Origin: Dongia rigui
GTDB lineage: Bacteria > Pseudomonadota > Alphaproteobacteria > Dongiales > Dongiaceae
DNA length: 64,000 nt
Direction: 5' to 3'
Assembly: GCF_034044635.1 (NCBI RefSeq)
Contig: NZ_JAXCLX010000003.1
Coordinates: 186,001-250,000, forward strand
Position numbers and translations under genes: made by a program. Position 1 is the stretch's first letter, and each line of letters opens with the position of its first letter. Below are positions 1 to 7,846 of the stretch, one piece after another. Under the pieces are notes generated by a model. That model made no database searches and was not told where the DNA came from. It worked only from the letters and a program-made list of their open reading frames with translations.

Positions 1-189
1 CAGCTGCCGGATCGAGGAGACGACGCCCGCCCACCAATCCAGCGGCCGCTGCTCGGACCAGCCATATTGCGGAACGATTTGGTCGTATTCCTGCGCGGCG
101 ATCGCCTGGATGCGGCCGGAAAAATCGACCAGGGCCGCGCGGGCGCTGCCGGTGCCGATATCAATGGCGAGATAGAGATCCTGGGCCAA
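1..189 (-). CDS. FGGY-family carbohydrate kinase, N-terminal part (cut by window edge)
   Basis: This is the N-terminal part of an ATP-dependent sugar kinase of the FGGY family (xylulokinase/glycerol kinase type); the rest lies left of the window. The visible residues run LAQDLYLAIDIGTGSAR and then WSEQRPLDWW. The DIGTGS stretch is the first phosphate-binding loop of the actin-like ATPase fold, and the later EQ..DWW stretch is typical of FGGY kinases. No ATG is available: an in-frame TGA lies at 219-217, so the TTG at 189, preceded by AGGA, is the best start. The gene diverges from the cupin isomerase operon at 354. Together they suggest a sugar is phosphorylated and then isomerised. The substrate cannot be read from this fragment. 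Confidence 0.85.
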   Translation of the reverse strand, partial: MAQDLYLAIDIGTGSARAALVDFSGRIQAIAAQEYDQIVPQYGWSEQRPLDWWAGVVSSIRQL

Positions 190-218
190 GGCCTGTTCCT
201 GACTTGCGCGGCGTTTTC

Positions 219-233
219 AGTAGCATAATTACC
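219..233 (-). promoter_or_regulatory. HexR/RpiR-like operator candidate, distal copy
   Basis: Read on the minus strand the 15-mer is GGTAATTATGCTACT. It agrees at 12 of 15 positions with the HexR-type operator I recall as TGTARTWWWAYTACA. It lies just upstream of the kinase start. A second copy at 323-337 matches it at most positions, and both deviate at the same inner base (G for A). The RpiR-family regulator encoded at 3739 is the obvious candidate binder. This rests on sequence resemblance alone. Confidence 0.4.
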
Positions 234-322
234 ATAATTCTGGCGTCAATCTGGGAAAACCCCCGAAAATAGTGCATTGCAGCATATAAATACCATCCTC
301 CTTGCGACTCCCCCGCCTAACC

Positions 323-337
323 GGTAGCATTACTACA
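323..337 (-). promoter_or_regulatory. HexR/RpiR-like operator candidate, proximal copy
   Basis: The minus-strand 15-mer TGTAGTAATGCTACC matches the HexR-type consensus at 13 of 15 positions and has the partial dyad GTAG..CTAC. It sits six bases upstream of the ribosome binding site (GGAGGA at 343) of the cupin isomerase, so a bound protein would block that promoter or its transcript start. It pairs with the copy at 219, about 104 bp away, and the two flank the divergent promoter region. A related palindrome lies in front of the second RpiR gene at 10953. Confidence 0.45.
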
Positions 338-353
338 TATTTGGAGGATTGCG

Positions 354-974
354 ATGACACTGTTCGAACCCGCCGCCTGCCAGGTCGATGTGGCTGCCGG
401 CACCATGTCGGGCGCCACCGGGCGCTACCAGAAGCGCCTCGCCGATCTGGTCGGCCTTTACGCCGACGATGCCGCCTTCCAGGCAGCGCTTTCGATGAGC
501 AACAACCCGGTCGTCTACGACGTCGCCGATTTCCGCCCGAGCGCCAAGAGCGGCGATCTCATCTTCGGCATCACCCGCATGTCACCGGGCCTCATCGGCG
601 AGGAGTTCTACCTGACGCGCGGACACATCCATGCCGTCGCTGACCGGCCGGAGATCTATTACGGGCAGGCAGGCCAAGGGCTGATGCTGATGGAATCGCC
701 CGACGGCGAAACACGCGTGGTGGAGATGCAGGCACAGACCATCTGCTACGTGCCGCCCTATTGGATTCACCGCTCGGTCAATACCGGGACCACCGATTTC
801 GTCATGGTCTTCTCCTATCCCGCCGATTCCGGCCAGGATTACGGCATCATCGAAAAATCGAGCGGCATGCGTCACCGTGTGCTGCGCGGTGGGCCCAATG
901 GCTGGCAGTTGGCCGAGAACAAGGATTACCAGCCGCGCAGCAGCGCTGCCATCGCCGCGGTGATGACATCATGA
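354..974 (+). CDS. Cupin-type glucose-6-phosphate isomerase (archaeal-type PGI fold)
   Basis: The 206-residue protein belongs to the cupin phosphoglucose isomerase family (PF06560), which interconverts aldose and ketose 6-phosphates with a bound metal and is unrelated to ordinary PGI. The metal ligands seen in the family can all be placed: H91 and H93 in RGHIH, E100 seven residues later, and H139 in PYWIHRS. GGAGGA lies at 343-348 ahead of the ATG. It is the first gene of a rightward operon, overlaps the next gene by four bases, and diverges from the FGGY kinase. Most bacteria use the classical enzyme for glycolysis, so this copy probably acts on a phosphosugar made by the neighbouring kinase; that role is inferred. 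Confidence 0.85.
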   Translation: MTLFEPAACQVDVAAGTMSGATGRYQKRLADLVGLYADDAAFQAALSMSNNPVVYDVADFRPSAKSGDLIFGITRMSPGLIGEEFYLTRGHIHAVADRPEIYYGQAGQGLMLMESPDGETRVVEMQAQTICYVPPYWIHRSVNTGTTDFVMVFSYPADSGQDYGIIEKSSGMRHRVLRGGPNGWQLAENKDYQPRSSAAIAAVMTS

Positions 975-1921
975 TCTATCAGCCGGCAACGCAGCCGACG
1001 CTCTATTTTATCGGCGTCACCACAGCCAAAAGCTCCATCATGCCGGTCTTCCCGAAATGGGCGGCGCATCTGGGGCTCGAACGCGCCGTCATCAAGGGTA
1101 TGGACTTCCCGGTCCATGCCGACCCTGTCTCTTATCGGGAAGCCGTCGCCTTCATCAAACGCGATCCGCTGTCGCTGGGCGCCCTGGTCACCACGCATAA
1201 GATCGATCTATACGCCGCCGCCAAGGACCTCTTCGACGACATCGACAGCTATGCCGGCTTGATGCACGAAACCTCCTGCCTCTCGAAGCAGGACGGCAAG
1301 CTCGTCTGCCATGCCAAGGACCCGATCTCGGCCGGCCTCACCCTCGACAACTTCCTGCCGCAGGATCACTTCGCCAAGACCGGTGCCGAGATGTTCTCGA
1401 TCGGCGCCGGCGGCTCCACCATCGCCCATACCTGGCATCTGGCGCAGAAATCGCGCGGTGCCAATCGGCCGAGCCGCATTGTCGTGGCCGACCGCGACCA
1501 GGGCCGCCTTGATGAGATCCAGGCGATTCACAAGACCTTCGCGCTCGATGTGCCGGTCGACTATGTGAAGGTCGCCGACGCCCACGGCAACGATGCGATT
1601 CTCGCAAAGCTGAAGCCTCGCGCGCTCGTCATTAACGCGACCGGCCTCGGCAAGGATGCGCCGGGCTCGCCGCTCACCGATGCCGCGCGCTTCCCCGAAC
1701 GCGCCATCGTATGGGAACTCAACTATCGCGGCGACCTGGTCTTCCTCGATCAAGCCAAGCGTCAGCAGGCGGAAAGGCATCTCAATATCGAGAACGGGTG
1801 GACCTATTTCATCCATGGCTGGACCCAGGTCATTGCCGAAGTCTTCCACATCGACATTCCCACGCGCGGTCCCGGCTTCGATGCCCTCTCCCGCATCGCC
1901 GCCGACGCTGCAAAGGCCTGA
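971..1921 (+). CDS. Shikimate/quinate dehydrogenase-like oxidoreductase (AroE family)
   Basis: The protein has 316 residues from the ATG at 971, which overlaps the upstream stop (ATGA). The N-terminal half shows the AroE substrate-domain pattern (FIGVTTAKSSIMPVFPKW) and the GALVTTHKID segment that contains the catalytic lysine of shikimate dehydrogenases. The second half has an NAD(P) loop, SIGAGGSTIA, and the family-type INATGLGKD segment. It is somewhat longer than ordinary AroE (about 270 residues). Lying among sugar-phosphate enzymes, it is more likely to oxidise a polyol, keto-sugar or sugar acid than to serve the aromatic pathway. That reassignment is inferred, and the exact substrate is unknown. 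Confidence 0.75.
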   Translation: MIYQPATQPTLYFIGVTTAKSSIMPVFPKWAAHLGLERAVIKGMDFPVHADPVSYREAVAFIKRDPLSLGALVTTHKIDLYAAAKDLFDDIDSYAGLMHETSCLSKQDGKLVCHAKDPISAGLTLDNFLPQDHFAKTGAEMFSIGAGGSTIAHTWHLAQKSRGANRPSRIVVADRDQGRLDEIQAIHKTFALDVPVDYVKVADAHGNDAILAKLKPRALVINATGLGKDAPGSPLTDAARFPERAIVWELNYRGDLVFLDQAKRQQAERHLNIENGWTYFIHGWTQVIAEVFHIDIPTRGPGFDALSRIAADAAKA

Positions 1922-1925
1922 CGTC

Positions 1926-2873
1926 ATGAACCGCATTCTCATCACGCCGCGTTCCCTCACCTCCGGCCCGCATCCGCAGATCGACCGGCTGCGCGATGTC
2001 GGTTTTGAAATCATCACCTCGACGCCCAATGCCTTGCCGAGCGAAGCCGAGCTCATCTCGCTCCTGCCCGGCTGCGTCGGCTGGCTGGCCGGCATCGAAC
2101 CGGTTTCGCCGCAGGTGATCGCGGCGGCGCGCGATCTCCGGATCATCAGCCGCAACGGCACCGGCATCGACAATCTGCCATTGGACGATCTGCGCAAAAG
2201 GAACATCGCGGTGGCAACCGCTGGCGGCGCCAATGCCGGCGGTGTGGCCGAACTCGCCGTGGCGCTCATCTTCAGTGCGCTGCGCCACGTGCCGGCGGCC
2301 GATGCCGGCATCAAGCAAGGCGGCTGGCCGCGCCGGCGCGGCCGCGAGCTGCGCGGCCGCCATGTCGCGGTGATCGGCTGCGGCGCCATCGGCGGCGAGG
2401 TGGTGCGCATGCTCTCGGCGCTTGGCGCGCGGGTCCTCGCTTACGACCCCGCGCAGCCGGATCTGCGCATCGGTGCGGATCGTTTCACCTGGATGGATCT
2501 CGGCACGGCGCTTCGCGAAGCCGATATCATTACCTTCCACTGCCCCTTGCAGAAGACCGGCAAGCCGATCCTCGATGCCGCGACCATCGCGACCCTGCGG
2601 CCGGGCGTCCTCATCGTCAACACAGCGCGCGCGGCACTGGTGGATGAAGGCGCCATACTCGCCGGCCTAAACAGCGGCGCCATCGAAAGCTATGCGACCG
2701 ACGTCTTCGACGAGGAGCCGCCCAAGGATCTGACGCTGGCACGCCATCCGCGCGTCATTGCCACCAGCCATATCGGCGGCTTCACAGATGAAAGCGTCGA
2801 GCGCGCCACCTCCGTCGCCATCGACCATCTGCTGGCAGCCCTCCGGCCCATGGCCAAGGCCCACGTTGGTTGA
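1926..2873 (+). CDS. NAD-dependent D-2-hydroxyacid dehydrogenase (phosphoglycerate dehydrogenase-like)
   Basis: This 315-residue enzyme belongs to the family that interconverts D-2-hydroxyacids and 2-keto acids. The Rossmann loop GCGAIG is at 151-156. The catalytic triad is complete: R235 in NTARAAL, E264 in DEEPP and H282 in SHIGG. There is no ACT or other regulatory extension, so it is unlikely to be a regulated biosynthetic SerA. It starts four bases after the AroE-like gene and ends by overlapping the start region of the metallo-hydrolase gene. Its place in the operon suggests it reduces or oxidises a sugar-acid intermediate. Confidence 0.85.
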   Translation: MNRILITPRSLTSGPHPQIDRLRDVGFEIITSTPNALPSEAELISLLPGCVGWLAGIEPVSPQVIAAARDLRIISRNGTGIDNLPLDDLRKRNIAVATAGGANAGGVAELAVALIFSALRHVPAADAGIKQGGWPRRRGRELRGRHVAVIGCGAIGGEVVRMLSALGARVLAYDPAQPDLRIGADRFTWMDLGTALREADIITFHCPLQKTGKPILDAATIATLRPGVLIVNTARAALVDEGAILAGLNSGAIESYATDVFDEEPPKDLTLARHPRVIATSHIGGFTDESVERATSVAIDHLLAALRPMAKAHVG

Positions 2874-2875
2874 AT

Positions 2876-3733
2876 ATGTCGGCTGAACTCACCGCCCTGC
2901 CCTTCACGGAATCGCTGCAAGCACGGCTCGCTCAGCCGGCGGCAAAGGGCCTGTCGCTCTATTGGCTGGGACAGGCAGGTTTCGTCATCGATGCTGGGGG
3001 CTATCGGCTGGTGATCGACCCCTATCTCTCGGATTCCTTGGCCGAGAAATATCGCGGCCGCCTCTATCCGCATCAGCGCATGATGTCGGCACCCGTCACG
3101 ACCGATGGCCTGGGCGATGTCGATCTGGTGTTGAGCACCCATCAACACACCGATCACATGGACCCGCAAACCCTGCAGCCGCTTCTCGGCAGCCGGCCGG
3201 CGGTCAAGCTGGTGGCACCCCGCGCGGCAGAGGAAGAAGCCCTCAAGCGATCTGGCATCGGCCGGGATCGGCTGTTGCTGCTGGATGCCGGCGACCGCAT
3301 CGAACCCTTGCCCGGCGTTTCCGTGACCGCGACACGCTCGGCGCATGAGACGCTGGAGCGTGACGCCGCCGGTCATTACAAGTTCCTCGGCTATGTCATC
3401 GAGATCGGTGGCGTGCGCCTGTGGCATTCGGGCGATACCATTCCCTATGACGGCATGGTCGCGGAAGTGGCGGCACTCCAACCCGACATCGCCTTGCTGC
3501 CGGTCAATGGTCGCTCGGCAGAGCTGCTTGCCAATGGCGTGCCCGGCAACCTGGCGCTGGCCGAAGCCATCGACATCGCGAAGGCCATCGGCGCCAAGGC
3601 GCTGGTGGCACATCATTTCGGCATGTTTGACTTCAACACGGTGGATCCTGCCGAGATCGACCGCGCCGCGTCGCAGGTCGCGGGTCCGCGCCTGCTGCGC
3701 GCCGCACTCCAAACCGTCTATCGCTGGGGATAA
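2876..3733 (+). CDS. MBL-fold metallo-hydrolase, UlaG-like
   Basis: This is a 285-residue metallo-beta-lactamase-fold hydrolase. The zinc motif THQHTDH gives H89, H91, D93 and H94; a later Asp in HSGDTIPYDG and a His in VAHHFGMFD complete a binuclear site. The layout resembles UlaG (L-ascorbate-6-phosphate lactonase) and related lactonases, so a sugar lactone or cyclic phosphosugar substrate is plausible. The ATG at 2876 is chosen; a TTG six bases earlier, overlapping the upstream stop, is the alternative. The gene belongs to the rightward operon that ends with the RpiR regulator. Confidence 0.75.
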   Translation: MSAELTALPFTESLQARLAQPAAKGLSLYWLGQAGFVIDAGGYRLVIDPYLSDSLAEKYRGRLYPHQRMMSAPVTTDGLGDVDLVLSTHQHTDHMDPQTLQPLLGSRPAVKLVAPRAAEEEALKRSGIGRDRLLLLDAGDRIEPLPGVSVTATRSAHETLERDAAGHYKFLGYVIEIGGVRLWHSGDTIPYDGMVAEVAALQPDIALLPVNGRSAELLANGVPGNLALAEAIDIAKAIGAKALVAHHFGMFDFNTVDPAEIDRAASQVAGPRLLRAALQTVYRWG

Positions 3734-3738
3734 GAGCC

Positions 3739-4599
3739 ATGTCGGTCGAAACCAGCCATCAGAACATCCTGGAAATCGTGCGCGTGACGCGCGACGCCCT
3801 GCGCAAATCGGACCGCAAGGTCGCCGATGCGATCCTCGTCGATCCCCGGCGCTATCTCACCGCGACGGTGGCCGAGACCGCGATCCTCGCCGATGTCAGC
3901 CAGCCAACCGTCATCCGCTTCTGCGCCGCCATCGGCTGCGGCGGTTTCCAGGATTTCAAGCTGCGCCTCGCACAATCGCTGGCGCTGGGCACACCCGCCA
4001 CGCATTCGGCGCTCGAAGACGGCGATGGGCCAGAGACGGTCTTCGACAAGATCTTCGATTACACCATCACCAGCCTCGATTGGGCGCGCAACCGCATCGA
4101 CAAGGCCTTGTTGGCCCGCGCGGTTGATGTCCTCGCTGGCGCACGTCGTATCGAGTTCTTCGGCTTCGGCGCTTCCGGCATCGTGGCACAGGATGCCGCA
4201 CAGAAATTCCCGCTCTTCGGCGTCCCCTGCGGCGCCCAGATGGACGCCCATCAACAAATCATGACGGCGAGCCTTTTGGGGCCCGAGGACGTCGCCGTTA
4301 TCATCTCCAATACCGGCTCGACCAAATCGCTGTTCGACATCGCCGATATCGCGCGGGGGAACGGCACCAAGGTCATTGGCCTCATCGGCAATACGGCGCC
4401 GTTGATGGCGCATTGCGATGTCTCGATCCTCATCGAGACATTGGACAATACCGACGTCTACACGCCGACCATTTCCCGCATCGCGGCGCTCACCGTCATC
4501 GACGTGCTCTCGACCGCCGTCGCCATGCGCCGCGACCCCACCCATCGCAGCCGCGTCGCCGCCATGAAGGAAATGCTGCGCGAATTGCGGAGTGCTTGA
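3739..4599 (+). CDS. MurR/RpiR-family transcriptional regulator
   Basis: This 286-residue protein has an N-terminal helix-turn-helix of the RpiR type (about residues 10-85, with AETAILADVSQPTVIRFC as the recognition part) and a C-terminal SIS sugar-phosphate-binding domain (about 125-260, including GFGASGIVAQDAA and VAVIISNTGSTKS). Such regulators bind palindromic operators and respond to phosphorylated sugars. It is the last gene of the operon starting at 354 and probably controls it through the two HexR-like sites at 219 and 323. Its inducer would be a phosphosugar intermediate of this pathway. Confidence 0.88.
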   Translation: MSVETSHQNILEIVRVTRDALRKSDRKVADAILVDPRRYLTATVAETAILADVSQPTVIRFCAAIGCGGFQDFKLRLAQSLALGTPATHSALEDGDGPETVFDKIFDYTITSLDWARNRIDKALLARAVDVLAGARRIEFFGFGASGIVAQDAAQKFPLFGVPCGAQMDAHQQIMTASLLGPEDVAVIISNTGSTKSLFDIADIARGNGTKVIGLIGNTAPLMAHCDVSILIETLDNTDVYTPTISRIAALTVIDVLSTAVAMRRDPTHRSRVAAMKEMLRELRSA

Positions 4600-4639
4600 A
4601 AGGCCTAGCATCTTTCGATCGGCACGCGCATTCTTGATT

Positions 4640-4724
4640 GTCATCCCCGCGAAAGCGGGGATCCATGGGTCGTCTGCATCGGGTTTCTGCACGTTCGATG
4701 GATCCCCGCTTTCGCGGGGATGAC
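4640..4724. repeat. Pair of inverted REP-like palindromes between convergent genes
   Basis: Two 27-bp arms, 4640-4666 and 4698-4724, are exact reverse complements separated by 31 bp. Each arm is itself palindromic (ATCCCCGC-GAAA-GCGGGGAT). This sequence type is a GC-rich intergenic repeat common in proteobacterial genomes; translated, it gives the familiar spurious IPAFAGMT-like peptides. It lies between the stop of the RpiR gene and the stop of the cysteine hydrolase gene, where it can fold as a bidirectional terminator or RNA-stabilising structure. Confidence 0.85.
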
Positions 4725-4732
4725 AGCAATAT

Positions 4733-5386
4733 TTAAAGCCCAGCCAATTCCTTGAGCAGCTCATCGGTCGAGCGCTGGCGGCAATAGCCCTTGATGGCGG
4801 CTTCAGAGAAGGTCTGGCGTTCCGGCGTATAGGTAGCGCAGGCATCGGGGACCAGCGTCACCAGATAGCCGAGATCGCCGCCGCCGCGCACCGTGTTCTC
4901 GACGCATTGGTCGGAGAGGACGCCGAACACGATCAGATATTCGAAACCCATATTGCGTAGGATGTAATCGAGATTGGTGGTACCCCACGGCCCCGACGCC
5001 GTCTTGCGCACGATGATGTCGTCATCGGCGGGCTTCACCTCGTCGATCACCTGCGCTTCCCAGCTGCCGCGCGGATTGTTGATGAACGACGCCTTGTGGT
5101 CGATGCCGCGGTCGCGGCCATCCTTGGTGAGGCTTTCGATCGTCACATAGATATTCTCGATCCCCAGTTTCCGCGTCGCGGCATGCAGGCGCTGCTGGTT
5201 GGGAATGGCGAGCGTGTCGAGCCGATCATAGAAGTAGCGATACTTGGCGCTCTCTGGTGTGTTGGCGTGGCGTTTCACGGCGGCACAATCGGCATTCTGC
5301 ATGTCGACGCTGATGAGCGCGGTCTTGCCCGGCACGATGGCGCGCTGGCGATAGGCTGGGCCGAGGATTTCTGGACGGTCGGTCAT
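4733..5386 (-). CDS. Isochorismatase-family cysteine hydrolase
   Basis: This 217-residue cytosolic hydrolase belongs to the isochorismatase/nicotinamidase superfamily. The catalytic triad is visible: D28 in SVDMQN, K128 in VRKTAS and C161 in LSDQCVEN. Cys-type members cleave amides such as nicotinamide, N-carbamoylsarcosine, ureidoacrylate or biuret. It overlaps the upstream amidohydrolase gene by four bases and is the last gene of the leftward transporter operon that starts at 10887. An amidase step in degrading the imported nitrogen compound is the natural reading, but the substrate cannot be told from the sequence. Confidence 0.85.
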   Translation of the reverse strand: MTDRPEILGPAYRQRAIVPGKTALISVDMQNADCAAVKRHANTPESAKYRYFYDRLDTLAIPNQQRLHAATRKLGIENIYVTIESLTKDGRDRGIDHKASFINNPRGSWEAQVIDEVKPADDDIIVRKTASGPWGTTNLDYILRNMGFEYLIVFGVLSDQCVENTVRGGGDLGYLVTLVPDACATYTPERQTFSEAAIKGYCRQRSTDELLKELAGL

Positions 5387-6192
5387 CTGTTATCCTTCGC
5401 ATCAGTTTGGGCCAGAGCGAGAATCGCCGGGCGCAAGCGGTGAAAAAGTTCCGTCAATCGGTCGCCCCAGCGGGCAATCCCCGCGGCATCGCCCAGTGTG
5501 TCCTGGCGGATCTCCACCAGCACATGCGGCAGGCCGCGCTGCTCGCCATGCACGGGGATGGCATAGTCGCTCTCATCCTCGACCGCATAAGGGAGATTGT
5601 CGCCGACGATGATACCCGGTTCCTGCAAGCCGTCGATGAGCAGCCCGGCCAAGCGCCGGTCGCGCTGATATCCGAAATCCACATGCCAGGGTCGCGTCTC
5701 GCCGGGATAATCGGGGGTGAAGCTGTGAATGGCGAAAAGCGCCGTCGGTACGCCGCGCGCTGCTCGTCGGTCGAGATGCGCCCCGATCGCTTGTTGATAG
5801 GGATGAAACAGCACGTCCTGGCGCTGGCGCTTTTCGGCCGTGGTGAGATGGCGATTGGCGGCGATCTCGATGCCGGCGCTGCTCGCGGGGATCGATCCGT
5901 CGCTGGTCAAAGGCCGGTTGCAATCGATCACCAGCCGCGAATAGCCGCTCAGGAACAGTGGCGCCTGAAAGGCGGCGGCAAGGCGCCGCGCGAGATCGGC
6001 GGCACCGATATCCCAGCCGATATGCGTCCGCCGCACCTCCTCGGCAAGGCCGAGATCCCCGAGGCGCCGCGGGATGCGGTGACTGGCGTGATCGCAGACG
6101 AAGACGAACAGGGCATCGCTGTCGCCATTGACGATCTCCACGGCCGGCGGTTCGTCGGCATTCAGCAAAGGTGGCAGGGCGGTGGTATTCAT
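5383..6192 (-). CDS. N-formylglutamate amidohydrolase family protein
   Basis: The 269-residue protein carries the N-formylglutamate amidohydrolase/DUF1826-like zinc hydrolase pattern (PF05013): FVCDHASHRIP near the N-terminus, HIGWDIGA, FAIHSFTPDY in the middle and VLVEIRQD near the C-terminus. The classical member, HutG, releases formate and glutamate. No other histidine-degradation gene is nearby. Given the glutamine-synthetase-like ligase across the regulator, it may instead hydrolyse another N-acyl- or gamma-glutamyl-type product; that is inferred. It is transcribed leftward between the LivH-like permease and the cysteine hydrolase. Confidence 0.85.
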   Translation of the reverse strand: MNTTALPPLLNADEPPAVEIVNGDSDALFVFVCDHASHRIPRRLGDLGLAEEVRRTHIGWDIGAADLARRLAAAFQAPLFLSGYSRLVIDCNRPLTSDGSIPASSAGIEIAANRHLTTAEKRQRQDVLFHPYQQAIGAHLDRRAARGVPTALFAIHSFTPDYPGETRPWHVDFGYQRDRRLAGLLIDGLQEPGIIVGDNLPYAVEDESDYAIPVHGEQRGLPHVLVEIRQDTLGDAAGIARWGDRLTELFHRLRPAILALAQTDAKDNR

Positions 6193-6210
6193 GATGTCTG
6201 GAAACTGGCT

Positions 6211-7098
6211 TTACGGCCGCACGCTATGCGCGGCACCAAACAGCCCTTGCGGGCGGTAGAGCAGTACCAAGACCACCAGGCTCAAGGCAATGGCGTCGCG
6301 GAAGGGCTGCACCGATTCCGGCAGCACGGCCTGGAGGCCGATCTCGATGGCCCCTAGGAAGAACCCGCCGATGACAGCGCCGGTCAGATTGCCGATGCCA
6401 CCCAGGATCGCAGCGATGAAGGCCTTAAGGACGGGCAGGAAACCCATCAAGGGATCGACCGAGCCACGCTGGGCGACCCACAGCAGGCCAGAAACGCCCG
6501 CGAGCAGGCCGGAAATGGCAAAGGCCGCCAGGATGACGCGGTTGGCGCGCAGACCCATGAGGCGCGTCGTCGGAAAATCGACGGCGGCCGCCCGGATGGC
6601 GATGCCGAGCATCGTCCGCTTCAGAAAGAGAGTGAGCAGCCCCACCATCGCGAAGGTCGCGAAGATGGAGAGACTCTGAATGACGCCGACATGGAACGGG
6701 CCGATGTTGAAAGCCCCCGTGAGCGATGCCGGGATCGGCACCGGACGCGGCCGGGTCGAGATCAGATTCTGGAACAGCATCTGCAGGATGCCGGAAACGG
6801 CAAAGCTGGTGATGAGCAAGGTTGTGCCATTGGCGCCGCGCAAGGGGCGAAAGGCGATGCGCTCCATCAACGCGGCGGTCGCCATGGCGACGATCAAAGC
6901 CAGCGGTATGATGAGGATCGGCGGCACATTGCCGATGATGGCAAAATAGACCGTGTAGCCGGCAATGGTCAGGATCTCGCCATGGGCGAAATTGATCATG
7001 CCGAGCACGCTGAAGACGACAGCAAGGCCCAGCGCCAGCAGCGCATAGGTGCCGCCGAGGCTCAGTGCATTGACGCATTGCTGAATGAGGATTTCCAT
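6211..7098 (-). CDS. Branched-chain amino acid-type ABC transporter permease (LivH-like)
   Basis: This 295-residue integral membrane protein is one of the two permeases of a HAAT-family importer. Its N-terminus, MEILIQQCVNALSLGGTYAL, is typical of LivH, and several hydrophobic segments follow. The family glycine-rich GGIGNLTGAVIGG motif, which contacts the ATPase, lies near the C-terminus. The ATG at 7098 is preferred because it gives the usual LivH start; a GTG at 7119, overlapping the livF stop, is the alternative. It works with the fused LivM-LivG protein, the LivF ATPase and the binding protein of the same operon. Confidence 0.88.
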   Translation of the reverse strand: MEILIQQCVNALSLGGTYALLALGLAVVFSVLGMINFAHGEILTIAGYTVYFAIIGNVPPILIIPLALIVAMATAALMERIAFRPLRGANGTTLLITSFAVSGILQMLFQNLISTRPRPVPIPASLTGAFNIGPFHVGVIQSLSIFATFAMVGLLTLFLKRTMLGIAIRAAAVDFPTTRLMGLRANRVILAAFAISGLLAGVSGLLWVAQRGSVDPLMGFLPVLKAFIAAILGGIGNLTGAVIGGFFLGAIEIGLQAVLPESVQPFRDAIALSLVVLVLLYRPQGLFGAAHSVRP

Positions 7099-7115
7099 TT
7101 CAGCCCATTCCCATC

Positions 7116-7829
7116 TCACCCATGCCCCATATAGGCTTTTTGTACGTCGGGCGAGGTCTTCAGCTCCGCTGCCGTCCCGGAGAGAACGACCGACCCGCCT
7201 CTCACCACATAACCGCGATCGGCGATGTCGAGGGCCTGGTGGACGTTCTGCTCGACCACCAGGATGGTGATGCCGAGCCCGCGCAGGCGCTTGATGAGGT
7301 CGAAGATGAGCTCGACGACGATGGGGGCAAGGCCCAGCGACGGCTCGTCGAGCAACAGGAGCTTGGGTCTCGACATCAGCGAGCGGGCGATGGCGAGCTG
7401 CTGTTGCTCGCCGCCCGAGAGCGTCCCGGCCAATTGCTTGCGGCGGGTGGCGAGGATGGGAAAGAGCTCCATCATCTGGTCCCAGAGGGCTGCCATATCG
7501 CCACCCTTCCCTTGCGTCGCCGCACCGATGCGCAGGTTCTCCTCGACCGTGAGCGGCGCGAAGATGCGCCGTCCTTCCGGCGTCAGCGTCAGGCCCCGGC
7601 GCACGATGCGCTCGGTGCTTTCGCCGGTGATGTCATGTCCATCGAAACGCACCCGCCCCTGCTGGACCGGCAGCAGGCCGACAATGGCCTGCAGGCTCGT
7701 CGACTTGCCGGCGCCATTGGCACCCAGCACGGTGACGATCTCGCCGCTCTCGACGGTCAGGCCGACATTGCGGACCGCTTTGATCGGTCCGTAACTGACG
7801 GCGAGACTCTCGACTTCCAACAGGGGCAT
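7116..7829 (-). CDS. ABC transporter ATP-binding protein (LivF-like)
   Basis: This 237-residue ATPase is of the LivF type. Walker A is GANGAGKST at 36-44, the signature is LSGGEQQQLAIARS, and Walker B is LLLLDEPSLGLAP, followed by the VVEQNVHQAL switch segment usual in LivF. It energises the importer together with the LivG half of the fused gene at 9010-10887. It lies 17 bases after the binding-protein gene and just before the LivH-like gene. Confidence 0.92.
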   Translation of the reverse strand: MPLLEVESLAVSYGPIKAVRNVGLTVESGEIVTVLGANGAGKSTSLQAIVGLLPVQQGRVRFDGHDITGESTERIVRRGLTLTPEGRRIFAPLTVEENLRIGAATQGKGGDMAALWDQMMELFPILATRRKQLAGTLSGGEQQQLAIARSLMSRPKLLLLDEPSLGLAPIVVELIFDLIKRLRGLGITILVVEQNVHQALDIADRGYVVRGGSVVLSGTAAELKTSPDVQKAYMGHG

Positions 7830-7846
7830 GGGCGTGTCGCTGCGTC

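Noticed and set aside
5383-6192. Assignment as part of a histidine (hut) pathway
   Set aside because: No hutH, hutU or hutI is near, and the neighbours are a LIV transporter and a cysteine hydrolase.
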